64,000 bases of DNA, taken from Comamonadaceae bacterium. GTDB taxonomy: Bacteria; Pseudomonadota; Gammaproteobacteria; Burkholderiales; Burkholderiaceae_C. The notes beneath the pieces are model-generated. The model did not search any database, was not told the DNA's origin, and worked only from the letters and a program-made list of their open reading frames with translations. Shown here piece by piece: positions 56,723 through 64,000 of the stretch (position 1 is the first letter of the stretch; the number at the start of each line of letters is the position of its first letter). The DNA lies in assembly GCA_027488215.1 (NCBI GenBank), contig JAIYCB010000031.1, positions 124,001 to 188,000 on the forward strand, written 5' to 3'. The position numbers were made by a program, and so were the translations under genes.

Positions 56723-57541
56723 TCAGAAAAACGCCATCGTGCGCACCTCAATGCTTTCGCGTTTAAGGGCATCGGGCGCAGTATCCGGGTGCTCAAAAGC
56801 CGAATGCCCCATGAAGCGACATCGTCCATCGGTGGCCGAGTCATAGGTTTTGAGCAACAACGCGTGGTGGGCCTCCATGAATGGAAAGAACATCCAGCGG
56901 TGTTTAGGCGAATGCCGCATCACGTAAATTTCACCCGTTCTGTCCAGGTATTTGAGCTCCATGCGCAGCATATCGGCGTCGTCGTGCGTCGAGGCATCGC
57001 ACATGGCCAAGGGCAACTCTTCAACCCGTTGGTACAGAGGCTTCCACACGTTGTAAAAAGCAACCCGGCCTTGTAACAACTGCGGAGCTTCTTCGGGCAA
57101 GATGTCATGGACCCTTTGCGGCCCACTCTTGACCGTGTAATCGCTGTGAACCAACAATACGGCAGGCCTTTGGATCTCTGTTTGCTGCTTCAGATCGGCG
57201 GGCAAGCGCTGCCTGATGGTGTGATCAAAAACTTCCACCCGCTTGGCCCCCGTGTGGGCCTTCACAAAATCCACCACCTGCTGATAGAACACCTGCTTGA
57301 CTTTCGCTTCATCGGCAAAGTCCTTGAAGGAGGGATCAAATTCGTGCAACTCAAAGCCCTCTTTGTCCAGACGAATGTCGTGTCGCAAAGGCCAAGCATC
57401 GTGAATGGCCACTTCATGCACGTCCGTCCCCGGCGGATTGAGCTTGACGCTCGGGTCCGGTTCATAAAAATAATAATCCGGCGGTTGGCCATTGTCCTCT
57501 GAGTAATTCAGAGTCGCGCGGACGGCGTGCAAATCGTTCAT
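56723..57541 (-). CDS. CmcJ/NvfI (AsaB) family oxidoreductase
   Basis: 272-residue protein of the family that includes cephalosporin CmcJ and the fungal Fe(II)/2-oxoglutarate endoperoxidase NvfI. Family pattern: LNYSEDNG at the N terminus, VEVFDHTIRQR, HSDYT with a His132-x-Asp134 pair, RVAFYNVWKPL, RMELKYLDRTGEIYVMRHSPKHRW, then FPFMEAHHALLLK with His225/226 and a nearby Arg. HxD plus distal His would suit a metal site. Iron or 2-oxoglutarate dependence is not shown. 8 bases after the GST gene and 71 before the RuBisCO-like gene. Confidence 0.8.
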   Translation of the reverse strand: MNDLHAVRATLNYSEDNGQPPDYYFYEPDPSVKLNPPGTDVHEVAIHDAWPLRHDIRLDKEGFELHEFDPSFKDFADEAKVKQVFYQQVVDFVKAHTGAKRVEVFDHTIRQRLPADLKQQTEIQRPAVLLVHSDYTVKSGPQRVHDILPEEAPQLLQGRVAFYNVWKPLYQRVEELPLAMCDASTHDDADMLRMELKYLDRTGEIYVMRHSPKHRWMFFPFMEAHHALLLKTYDSATDGRCRFMGHSAFEHPDTAPDALKRESIEVRTMAFF

Positions 57542-57549
57542 GTTGGATG

Positions 57550-58194
57550 TCAATTCGTTTTCTGGGTGGTGAAGCCTTCGTACACCATGGTGTTTTGCCA
57601 GCAAGGCAGTGACTCGATGTCTTGCTGCATCCAGCGGGTCAGATTTTTATGTGGACCCAAAGGCAACTTTTGCCAACCACGCAAATGCATGGGTGAGGCC
57701 AAGGCAATGTCTGCAATGGTGACATGCTCACCACACACCCAGCGGCTGGATGCCAGGCGTTTGTCCAAAATGCCCGCCAACTTGTGGAACTGGGCTTCTT
57801 GGGCCGCCAAAACTGCCGGGTCAGGGGCGCCGCCCAGCAATGGCTTCACGCAGTTTTCTACCAAGAAGACATAACAGCTTGGAAACCAGCTTGAAGACTC
57901 CCAAAGCAACCAGCGGTTGATGTCGGCACGGGTTTTCAAATCCTGGGGGTACGACGATGCATGTCCAATTTTGTCTGCCGCGTACTGCAAGATGGCATTG
58001 GACTCCCAAAGCTCCAAATCGCCGTCCACCATGGCAGGCAAAGACGCATTGGGGTTCAGACTGATAAAAGGTTCCAGTTTTTGTTCCCCCTTGAAGTAGT
58101 CAACGTGTACCAACTCGTAGGGGGCACCCATCAGCTGCAATCCAGCCAACACTTTTTTGCAATTGACGGTGATCGGGTCTGCGTGAATTTTCAT
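57550..58194 (-). CDS. Glutathione S-transferase family protein
   Basis: 214-residue cytosolic GST. Thioredoxin-fold N-terminal domain with candidate Cys12 in TVNCKKVLAG, cis-Pro in ASLPAMVDG and ESNAILQYAADK (glutathione-binding Glu-Ser); helical C-terminal domain with CGEHVTIADIALASP (N-capping Asp). First gene of the operon: ATG 58194 preceded by GGAG, promoter candidate at 58239-58267. Might remove a leaving group or open an ether/halide bond; substrate not known. Confidence 0.88.
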   Translation of the reverse strand: MKIHADPITVNCKKVLAGLQLMGAPYELVHVDYFKGEQKLEPFISLNPNASLPAMVDGDLELWESNAILQYAADKIGHASSYPQDLKTRADINRWLLWESSSWFPSCYVFLVENCVKPLLGGAPDPAVLAAQEAQFHKLAGILDKRLASSRWVCGEHVTIADIALASPMHLRGWQKLPLGPHKNLTRWMQQDIESLPCWQNTMVYEGFTTQKTN

Positions 58195-58238
58195 GTTGTC
58201 TCCGTGGTTTGTATGGTTTCATGAACAATCGCGTGGCC

Positions 58239-58267
58239 AGTTTAAAAATTGACCCGATTCAAAACAA
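58239..58267 (-). promoter_or_regulatory. Putative promoter of the GST/RuBisCO-like operon
   Basis: Minus-strand TTGTTT (58262-58267) and TAAACT (58239-58244) are 17 bases apart. It overlaps the LysR gene promoter on the other strand, so the two promoters may compete. Moderate matches only. Confidence 0.4.
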
Positions 58268-58277
58268 CTGCTGTAAT
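58249..58277 (+). promoter_or_regulatory. Putative promoter of the LysR gene
   Basis: TTGACC (58249-58254) and TGTAAT (58272-58277) are separated by 17 bases, 5 of 6 matches at each hexamer. Predicted start near 58284 lies at the right half of the inverted repeat, which would allow autorepression. Confidence 0.6.
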
Positions 58278-58306
58278 GCAAATCGATTGTTTATGAATTG
58301 CGAACA

Positions 58307-59254
58307 ATGAACACGTCTGAGCGTCAGCAACGCCCCATTTCCACCGACATGCTAGAAGCCTTCTTGAAGGTGGCGGAATGTCGCAGCGTCAGTCAGGCCG
58401 CCGTTTCTTTGGACGTGGCCAAAAGCCTGATCAGCAAGCGCGTTGCACAACTGGAGGAGCGCCTGGAAACCACGCTGTTCAGCAGAAGCACTCGCAAGGT
58501 CGCGCTGACGCCTGCTGGTGAAACCTATGTGGACTACGCCAAAAGGGCCCTGGCCGAAGTGTCTGACGGCATGGAACGCGTGCGGTCACTGCGAACAGAG
58601 TTGAACGGTAATTTGCGATTGACCGCACCGGTTTCCTGGGGTCAGCGGGTTTTGGCCAAACACCTGCCTGAATTTCTCAAGATGCACCAGAGTCTGGAAA
58701 TCGACCTCGTGTTGACTGACCGCATGATGGACATGGCCGCCGAACGCATCGACGTCGCCTTGCGTTGGTCTAGCCACTCGCAGCATGAGCGACATGGCAC
58801 ACCCCTGACCGAAATCAAATGGTTTTTGACCGCAGCCCCTTCCTACATTGCCCAGCATGGGCTGCCTTCTGAACCTGTCGAGCTGAACGATCACGCATGC
58901 GTGTATTACCGTCGCGACAGTACCGATGATCACTGGACCTTACAGCACAACCTGGCCATACGCCCAAGCGCACCGCGCCGTGTGGAAGTCAAAGTGGGTG
59001 GGCGTTACCGCGTTGACAATCCGGAAGCCGTCTTGGAATCCGCAACAGCTGGCATGGGCATCGCTCTGTTGCCCGACTACTTGTGCGTCCAAGCCATCGA
59101 ACAAGGTAGCTTGGTCAAAGTGCTGCCACCCTGGACCCCGCAAACCAAGTTCGGCACCCATATGGTTGCACTGTGTCCCCCTGAGCGAAAAAAGATCTCT
59201 CGGAATCAGGCCCTGATCGCTTACCTGCAACGCACCATGTCCCAAGACAGTTGA
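58307..59254 (+). CDS. LysR family transcriptional regulator of the adjacent operon
   Basis: 315 residues. Winged HTH: MLEAFLKVAECRSVSQAAVSLDVAKSLISKRVAQLE (in parts), then LFSRSTRKVALTPAGETYVDYAKRAL. The effector domain is complete with LRLTAPVSWGQRVLAKHLPEFL and a C-terminal ATAGMGIALLPDYLC. Transcribed away from the GST operon with a 112-base shared spacer. Placement argues it controls that operon; effector unknown. ATG 58307 is chosen over an upstream TTG. Confidence 0.9.
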   Translation: MNTSERQQRPISTDMLEAFLKVAECRSVSQAAVSLDVAKSLISKRVAQLEERLETTLFSRSTRKVALTPAGETYVDYAKRALAEVSDGMERVRSLRTELNGNLRLTAPVSWGQRVLAKHLPEFLKMHQSLEIDLVLTDRMMDMAAERIDVALRWSSHSQHERHGTPLTEIKWFLTAAPSYIAQHGLPSEPVELNDHACVYYRRDSTDDHWTLQHNLAIRPSAPRRVEVKVGGRYRVDNPEAVLESATAGMGIALLPDYLCVQAIEQGSLVKVLPPWTPQTKFGTHMVALCPPERKKISRNQALIAYLQRTMSQDS

Positions 59255-59317
59255 TGCAAACGTCAAATTGAACCTCAAGACCGCTAAAGACCAATCCGAT
59301 GTCTTATTGGCGTTTTT

Positions 59318-60613
59318 TCAGTCCGTGATCCCACCCAGACTCTTGAGAACACCCATCCACAAGGCGTCGCGCATTTGGTAAGGCCGTGGGTCGTGTCGAC
59401 CGCTGGGCTGGTCATTGACCGAGGTTTGGACCATCACGATGCCGGACTTGGGCTGCACCATGATGTGCTGACCGTGGATGCCTTGCAAAGCAAATGTGCG
59501 CTCCTTGAAGGGAGCAATCCAGGTTTGGTAGCCGTAGCCCATGCTTGGGGTTGCGCTGCGTGGCCTGAATGCGGCAGGTTGGCGTGCCGCATCGGTGGCA
59601 TCCAGCAAGTAATCTCGGGGGATGATTTGCACATCGACCCTGCGGCCATCATTGGCCAGCAACACGCCAAAACGCGCGTAATCTCGAAGCGTGGCATTGA
59701 AGCTGCCCCCTGTGCCCTCGCCTTGGTCAGCAGTTGCCAGTAACCAACGTGCCTCTGATTGAGCGCCCATGGGTTTCCACAGCCATTCCTCGGTCATTTG
59801 GGTGGTGCTCATGCCAGCCGCCCGACTCAAGACCCTGCCCAGTATTTCTGTCTCAATGGTGGCGTATTTGAAGCGAAGGCCTTGTTCCGCTTCACGGGTG
59901 GTCTTGGTGTTGAGGTACTCCACAATTTTTTCGGGCCGCATGCGGTTTTCAGGCGAAAACAAGACCTGGCCCCAAAGCCAGATGTCGTCATCGGGCGTCC
60001 AGGTATAGAGTTCGCGGAATGGCACACCAGAGGCCATGCGCAGCAAGTTGCGGATGCTGGTTTGCCCATAAGCAGACGGCGCGATTTCAGGCCAGTAGTC
60101 GGCCGCTTTGTCGTCCAGTGAGCGAATCAGGCCTTTTCCATGCGCAATACCCACGAGCATGGCCGTGAAGGTTTTGGCCATGGAAAAGGAGCGAAACCGC
60201 ATATCGGGCTGACGGCCGTATTGGTAGCGCTCAGCCACCACGCGGCCATCCTTGAGCACCATCAGGCCCGTGGTCTTGGTGTCGGCCATGAAATCGTCCA
60301 GATTCTTGCTGAATAAACCCCACCGATAGGTGATCGCTGGCGCGTCTTGCCACCGTGACAAGGGCATGGGATCAACAGCGGGTCGCACAACAGAACTGGC
60401 CGCAACTTTCTCATTGGCTGACCAAGTGCCCACGCGACACTCAGGCCGAGTCAAGGCTTGAGGGCAAACCGGGTAACCTTGTTTCATACCCAAACGATCA
60501 GCATCTGGACCATCTGGCCGCAGGTGTGCAGCGTCAGCCCCAGCTCCGAGGTGTATGGCAAACAAACTGACGAAGGCCAGGGACATGGCCCTGTACGATT
60601 TTGCGCATTTCAT
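59318..60613 (-). CDS. Beta-lactamase family serine hydrolase, exported
   Basis: 431-residue class C beta-lactamase/esterase-type protein. N-terminal signal peptide (AMSLAFVSLFAIHLGAGADA), so periplasmic. Active-site SxxK at Ser144 to Lys147 (SFSMAK) and the YxN equivalent Tyr250-Ala-Thr; the C-terminal HGQHI stands in place of KTG. A true beta-lactamase role is not supported by these; an esterase or peptidase of the EstB/DD-peptidase type is more likely. Convergent with the LysR gene (63-base gap). Confidence 0.82.
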   Translation of the reverse strand: MKCAKSYRAMSLAFVSLFAIHLGAGADAAHLRPDGPDADRLGMKQGYPVCPQALTRPECRVGTWSANEKVAASSVVRPAVDPMPLSRWQDAPAITYRWGLFSKNLDDFMADTKTTGLMVLKDGRVVAERYQYGRQPDMRFRSFSMAKTFTAMLVGIAHGKGLIRSLDDKAADYWPEIAPSAYGQTSIRNLLRMASGVPFRELYTWTPDDDIWLWGQVLFSPENRMRPEKIVEYLNTKTTREAEQGLRFKYATIETEILGRVLSRAAGMSTTQMTEEWLWKPMGAQSEARWLLATADQGEGTGGSFNATLRDYARFGVLLANDGRRVDVQIIPRDYLLDATDAARQPAAFRPRSATPSMGYGYQTWIAPFKERTFALQGIHGQHIMVQPKSGIVMVQTSVNDQPSGRHDPRPYQMRDALWMGVLKSLGGITD

Positions 60614-60770
60614 CCGGGCTCCTTTGTTTGTTCAGTGGGCAGATCGTAGCCTGCTTGACACACCCCGCATCGATCAATGGCGCGAAAAGTCAGGCTTGCA
60701 GGCATCCTGTATGCATTTCAACGTACCCATTTTGAAAAGAACGAACCCTCATTGCAGTCATCTCAGGGTG

Positions 60771-61688
60771 TTAAACGGGTGGCTTGCAAGCGTGCCAATA
60801 GTTTTCTGAAGAAAATCGATCTGCCAAAAACTGCACAAAGGTGCGGATGCGCTCGGGCAAACGCCGGTCTGGCAAGAACACCGCATACAGGGTGCTTTCG
60901 GGCAGCTCGTAATCGTCAAGCAGACTCACCAACTGCCCATTGGCCATATAGGGCGCAATGGCAAATGAGGGCAAGGCGGCAATGCCCAATCCAGAAATGG
61001 CAGCGTCCAGCAGGCCTTCTGCCACATTGGTGCGCAAATTGCCGGATACCTTGATGCTTTGCTCACCCTCTCGCCCCTTGAAACGCCAGTCACCACCTTT
61101 GGGACGGTCGTACACCAAACAATTGAAGTCCAGCAGGTCACGGGGCGTGATGGGCACCCCGTGTTGGCTGATGTAGTCGGGCGATGCCACCACAACCCAC
61201 CGAGCAGGCGCCAGACGTCTGGCGACCAAATTGCTCAAGCGGGGCTCCTCTGCCAGCCGGACCACCAGGTCGGCATTGCCCGATATCAAGTCGGCAAATC
61301 GCTCAGAAAGCGTCACCTCAATTTGAATGGACGGGTTGAGTCGTAAAAATTCATTGACTGCAGGCAAAAGGTGCATGCGCCCGAATGTGATGGCGGTGCT
61401 GATGCGAATGAGCCCATGTGAGCCACGCGACAACTCCTCCACATCCCGCACAGCTTGGTCGGCCTCGGCCACGATCCGAACACAGCGGTCGTAAAAACGC
61501 TCACCTGCCTGCGTCAGCCCGATTTTTCGGGTGCTGCGGTTGATCAACTTGACCCCCAAGGACACCTCCAGATCCTGGATATGCCGGGTGACCAGCGCCT
61601 TTGAAATGCCGCAGTGATCCGCTGCCTGCGTGAAGCTGTTGGCTTTGACCACGGCCACAAAAGTTGCCAGGGCGTTCAGATCGCGCAT
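60771..61688 (-). CDS. LysR family transcriptional regulator
   Basis: 305 residues with HTH at the N terminus (LNALATFVAVVKANSFTQAADHCGISKALVTRHIQDLE, in parts) and effector domain (GLIRISTAITFGRMHLLPAVNEFL; DAAISGLGIAALPSFAIAPY). It is of the AaeR/CrgA-like group typical for hydrolase and dehydrogenase loci. Start ATG 61688; ATG 61697 is also possible. Divergent from the first alpha/beta hydrolase gene with a 143-base gap, which suggests it regulates that locus. The 157-base spacer 60614-60770 on its other side shows nothing recognisable. Confidence 0.88.
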   Translation of the reverse strand: MRDLNALATFVAVVKANSFTQAADHCGISKALVTRHIQDLEVSLGVKLINRSTRKIGLTQAGERFYDRCVRIVAEADQAVRDVEELSRGSHGLIRISTAITFGRMHLLPAVNEFLRLNPSIQIEVTLSERFADLISGNADLVVRLAEEPRLSNLVARRLAPARWVVVASPDYISQHGVPITPRDLLDFNCLVYDRPKGGDWRFKGREGEQSIKVSGNLRTNVAEGLLDAAISGLGIAALPSFAIAPYMANGQLVSLLDDYELPESTLYAVFLPDRRLPERIRTFVQFLADRFSSENYWHACKPPV

Positions 61689-61831
61689 GGCACCCATCCT
61701 GTAAACAATGAATTCACGAAAACCCCTTCCACGGCCAGAGTCGCAAAAGTATAGTCATCCGAAGCAGCGGCCTCAGCCACGCGCCATGGTGCCCGCGCGA
61801 TTTCTCAACCCACCCCAAAGGCAGTAACACC

Positions 61832-62725
61832 GTGATCTGGAGCCAAGAGTATTTTGTTAACCGCGAAGATGTTCGCTTGTACGTTTACCGCAAACGCACC
61901 ACGGCCCCACAAATGGGCGAAGCCATGAGGCCGGTGTTGTTGCTGGTGCATGGCTCTACCGTTTCAGGGCGAAACACCTACGACTTGCAGGTGCCCGGGG
62001 GCAAGGACTATTCGGTCATGGACTTTTTTGCCGAGCGCGGCTATGACGTTTGGACTCTCGACCACGAGGGTTATGGACGCTCAAGCTGGTCGGGGCGTGG
62101 CAACAGCGATGTTCGCACGGGCGCCAAAGATCTGGCTGCCGTGGTGCCCTTCATTTTGCAAGAAACAGGCGCCCAGCAGATCAACCTGTTTGGTTCTTCG
62201 TCAGGCGCCCTGCGTGCATGCCTTTATACCCAAGCCCACCCGGACACTGTGGCTCGCCTCGGTTTGTCGGCACTGGTCTACACCGGCGCGGGATCTCCCA
62301 CCTTGGAGCAGCGCCGCAAGAAATTGCCCGAATACAGCGCGAGCCCCAGACGCAAAGTGGATCTGGCTTTTTATGAAGGCATGTTCAACCGCGACAAACC
62401 GGGCTCCAGCGAAGACAGCGTGCCCAAAGCGATTGCAGCCGCTGAGTTGCCCTTGGTCAGCGAAGTCCCCACGGGCACTTATGTGGACATGTGTGCCAAC
62501 TTGCCGCTGGCCGAACCCGAAGCCATTCCATGCCCCACCTTGATCATCCGGGGCGAATACGACGGCATTGCGGCCGAACCTGATTTGCTGGACTTTTTTG
62601 CGCGCTTGCCCAGCAAAGACAAACAATTTGTAGCGCTGGCCGGTATCGCCCACAACCCCATGATGGGTGTGGTTCGGCACAAGTTCCATTTCGCTTTGGA
62701 GACCTTCCTCAAATCACCCTTGTGA
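61832..62725 (+). CDS. Alpha/beta hydrolase, paralogue 1
   Basis: 297-residue serine hydrolase starting at GTG 61832, with AAGGCAG upstream. VHGSTVSGR is the oxyanion loop region; nucleophile Ser123 in GSSSGA; acid Asp in RGEYDGIAA; His in AGIAHNP. Clear paralogue of the next gene (shared DFFAERGYDVWTLDHEGYGRS versus DWFAERGFDTWCMDNEGYGRS, given only for comparison). No signal peptide. Substrate probably an ester or C-C bond of an imported carboxylate, by context only. Confidence 0.85.
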   Translation: MIWSQEYFVNREDVRLYVYRKRTTAPQMGEAMRPVLLLVHGSTVSGRNTYDLQVPGGKDYSVMDFFAERGYDVWTLDHEGYGRSSWSGRGNSDVRTGAKDLAAVVPFILQETGAQQINLFGSSSGALRACLYTQAHPDTVARLGLSALVYTGAGSPTLEQRRKKLPEYSASPRRKVDLAFYEGMFNRDKPGSSEDSVPKAIAAAELPLVSEVPTGTYVDMCANLPLAEPEAIPCPTLIIRGEYDGIAAEPDLLDFFARLPSKDKQFVALAGIAHNPMMGVVRHKFHFALETFLKSPL

Positions 62726-62810
62726 GTCCGATCCCCTGTTGCGGCTCATGCTGAAACAGGATGAACCAAGGCCCGAGCAGAGGCCCTACAAAAAACAGGA
62801 GACAAACGAC

Positions 62811-63725
62811 ATGACAGCAGTTCAATGGTCAGGCGGCCAAACACACTGGACCCAAAAAGGAGATGTGAAGCTCTTTTTGTGGCAAAAACCGGCGTCCACA
62901 CAAGTGCCCCATGCGGGCACCGTCTTGTTCGTGCATGGCTCGTCAATGGCGTCTCAGCCCACATTCGACTTGTCTGTACCCGGAAGACCCCACTCCTCCG
63001 TGATGGATTGGTTTGCCGAACGGGGCTTTGACACCTGGTGCATGGACAACGAAGGCTATGGACGGTCGGACAAGCATCGCCCCATCAACTTTGACATCAG
63101 CAATGGTGCAGATGACCTGGCAGCGGGCAGCGATTACATTTTGAAAACCACCGGCGCCAGGCAATTGCTGGTGTATGGCATCTCTTCTGGTGCACTCAAG
63201 GCCGCCTTGTTTGCACAGCGTCACCCGCAACGCATCGCCAAACTGGCCCTGGACGCCTTTGTCTGGACAGGTGAAGGCAGCCCTACCCTGGCCGAACGCA
63301 AGAAAAAACTGCCAGAGTTTTTGGCCAAAAACAGTCGCCCGATCGACCGGGCCTTTGTTCACAGCATTTTCAATCGCGACCATCCGGCTTGCGCAGACGA
63401 AGCCACCAAGGATGCCTTTGCAGATGCCATATTGACCTTGGACTCCTCGATGCCCACAGGCACCTATGTGGACATGTGCTCAAAACTCCCCTTGATTGAT
63501 CCCACCCAGGTCAAGGCGCCCACACTCATCATGCGCGGTGAATACGACGGCATCGCCAGCTTGGATGACCTGATCGAGTTCTTCAGGTTATTGCCCAGTA
63601 CCAACAAGCAGTTCAGCATCATGCAAGGCATCTCCCATGCCAGTTTTCAGCAAAAAAACTACCTGATGGTTTACCAAATTTTGCACAGTTTCTTTTCTCA
63701 ACCCGAGCCTACTTACAAAGGTTAA
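62811..63725 (+). CDS. Alpha/beta hydrolase, paralogue 2
   Basis: 304-residue paralogue of the preceding hydrolase. Start ATG 62811 has AGGAG upstream; the longer frame runs under the neighbour gene. Ser125 in GISSGA, Asp in RGEYDGIAS, His in QGISHAS. Followed after 3 bases by the Bug-family binding protein gene, so they are surely co-transcribed. Confidence 0.86.
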   Translation: MTAVQWSGGQTHWTQKGDVKLFLWQKPASTQVPHAGTVLFVHGSSMASQPTFDLSVPGRPHSSVMDWFAERGFDTWCMDNEGYGRSDKHRPINFDISNGADDLAAGSDYILKTTGARQLLVYGISSGALKAALFAQRHPQRIAKLALDAFVWTGEGSPTLAERKKKLPEFLAKNSRPIDRAFVHSIFNRDHPACADEATKDAFADAILTLDSSMPTGTYVDMCSKLPLIDPTQVKAPTLIMRGEYDGIASLDDLIEFFRLLPSTNKQFSIMQGISHASFQQKNYLMVYQILHSFFSQPEPTYKG

Positions 63726-63728
63726 ATC

Positions 63729-64000
63729 ATGAAAAAGCTATTGAGCACCGTTTGCACTGCAGCCTTCTTGACCTTGATCGCCGGACAGGCCATGGCACAG
63801 ACCTACCCCACCAGACCCGTCAAAATTGTGGTGCCTTTTGGTCCCGGTGGTTTCACCGACGTGGTTGCTCGTATCCTGGGTGTCAAACTTGGCGAGAGTC
63901 TGGGTCAATCCGTGGTCATCGAAAACCGGCCGGGTGCAGGCTCCATGATTGGCTCCGACATGGTGGCCAAAGCGCCGCCCGACGGTCACACCCTGCTCAT
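63729..64000 (+). CDS. Bug/TctC-family tripartite tricarboxylate transporter binding protein, truncated by window end
   Basis: Only the first 90 or so residues are present; the gene continues past the window end. Signal peptide with an AMA-QT cleavage site, then TYPTRPVKIVVPFGPGGFTDVVAR, IENRPGAGSMIGSDMVAK and APPDGHTLL, the pattern of Bug solute-binding proteins (shown in parts). It probably binds a small carboxylate for uptake through TctAB-type permeases not seen here. Confidence 0.93.
   Translation, partial: MKKLLSTVCTAAFLTLIAGQAMAQTYPTRPVKIVVPFGPGGFTDVVARILGVKLGESLGQSVVIENRPGAGSMIGSDMVAKAPPDGHTLL

Larger units (their letters stand above)
58220..58295. promoter_or_regulatory. Inverted repeat, candidate LysR binding sites between divergent operons
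   Basis: CATGAACAATCG (58220-58231) and its near-exact inverse CGATTGTTTATG (58284-58295), one mismatch, bracket the promoters of the GST operon and the LysR gene. LysR-type regulators commonly bind such symmetric sites in a divergent spacer; direct regulation of the operon is inferred from this layout. Confidence 0.5.

Noticed and set aside
52220..58194. Complete D-apionate pathway
   Set aside because: Only the kinase and RuBisCO-like pair match; no apionolactonase, oxidoisomerase or sugar transporter is present.
59318..60613. Antibiotic-resistance beta-lactamase
   Set aside because: SxxK and a YxN-like site are seen, but the third position reads YAT and no KTG triad is found; esterase/peptidase relatives share this pattern.

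Overview
The window is GC-rich, gene-dense chromosomal DNA from a betaproteobacterium, most likely Burkholderiales/Comamonadaceae (the Limnohabitans, Rhodoferax, Hydrogenophaga neighbourhood). This rests on gene content and order (ygfZ divergent from mltG-tmk-holB-tatD; rimP-nusA-infB-rbfA-truB-typA; smpB divergent from ratA-rnfH; pepA divergent from lptF-lptG; CysB-type regulator; Bug-family binding protein) and on codon use. No organism name can be read from the sequence. No insertion sequence, phage gene or CRISPR array is visible.

Layout. 0.1-4.8 kb: a tight + strand operon of tex, a patatin-like lipase, a DUF1330 protein and trhO. 4.9-9.1 kb: iron-dependent alcohol dehydrogenase, an HSL-type esterase, a thioesterase-acetyltransferase fusion and ygfZ. 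9.2-13.5 kb: mltG-tmk-holB-tatD plus an ankyrin-repeat protein. 13.6-17.0 kb: ldcA, a fusion of tRNA deaminase TadA with a DhlA-type haloalkane dehalogenase domain, a small pore-like membrane protein, and an AT-rich acetyltransferase gene that looks acquired. 17.2-24.8 kb: guaB/guaA with an intrinsic terminator between them, an rRNA-type methyltransferase, rnfH, ratA, smpB, a hydroxyisobutyryl-CoA hydrolase-like enzyme and a DMT exporter. 24.8-33.2 kb: the translation-factor operon rimP-nusA-infB-rbfA-truB-typA. 33.3-38.9 kb: a yejABEF-type peptide importer. 38.9-42.7 kb: fabI, a 300-bp spacer packed with large palindromes, a PLP amino-acid decarboxylase and tRNA-Ser(GGA). 42.7-52.2 kb: a lone branched-chain amino-acid type binding protein, holC, pepA, lptFG, a short CbiX chelatase, CysB, an aminotransferase and a lipoprotein hydrolase.

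52.2-64.0 kb is the accessory part. A six-gene minus-strand operon (GST, CmcJ/NvfI-type oxidoreductase, RuBisCO-like protein, DUF1537 sugar-acid kinase, SDR dehydrogenase, epoxide-hydrolase-like enzyme) sits opposite a LysR regulator, with overlapping divergent promoters and an inverted repeat between them. The RuBisCO-like protein plus DUF1537 kinase pair recalls the OiaK/OiaX step of apionate catabolism, but the companion enzymes do not fit that pathway. This is the best candidate for an undescribed catabolic system. It is followed by a beta-lactamase-fold serine hydrolase, a second LysR regulator, two paralogous alpha/beta hydrolases and a Bug-type solute-binding protein cut by the window end, together resembling a second small uptake-and-hydrolysis locus.
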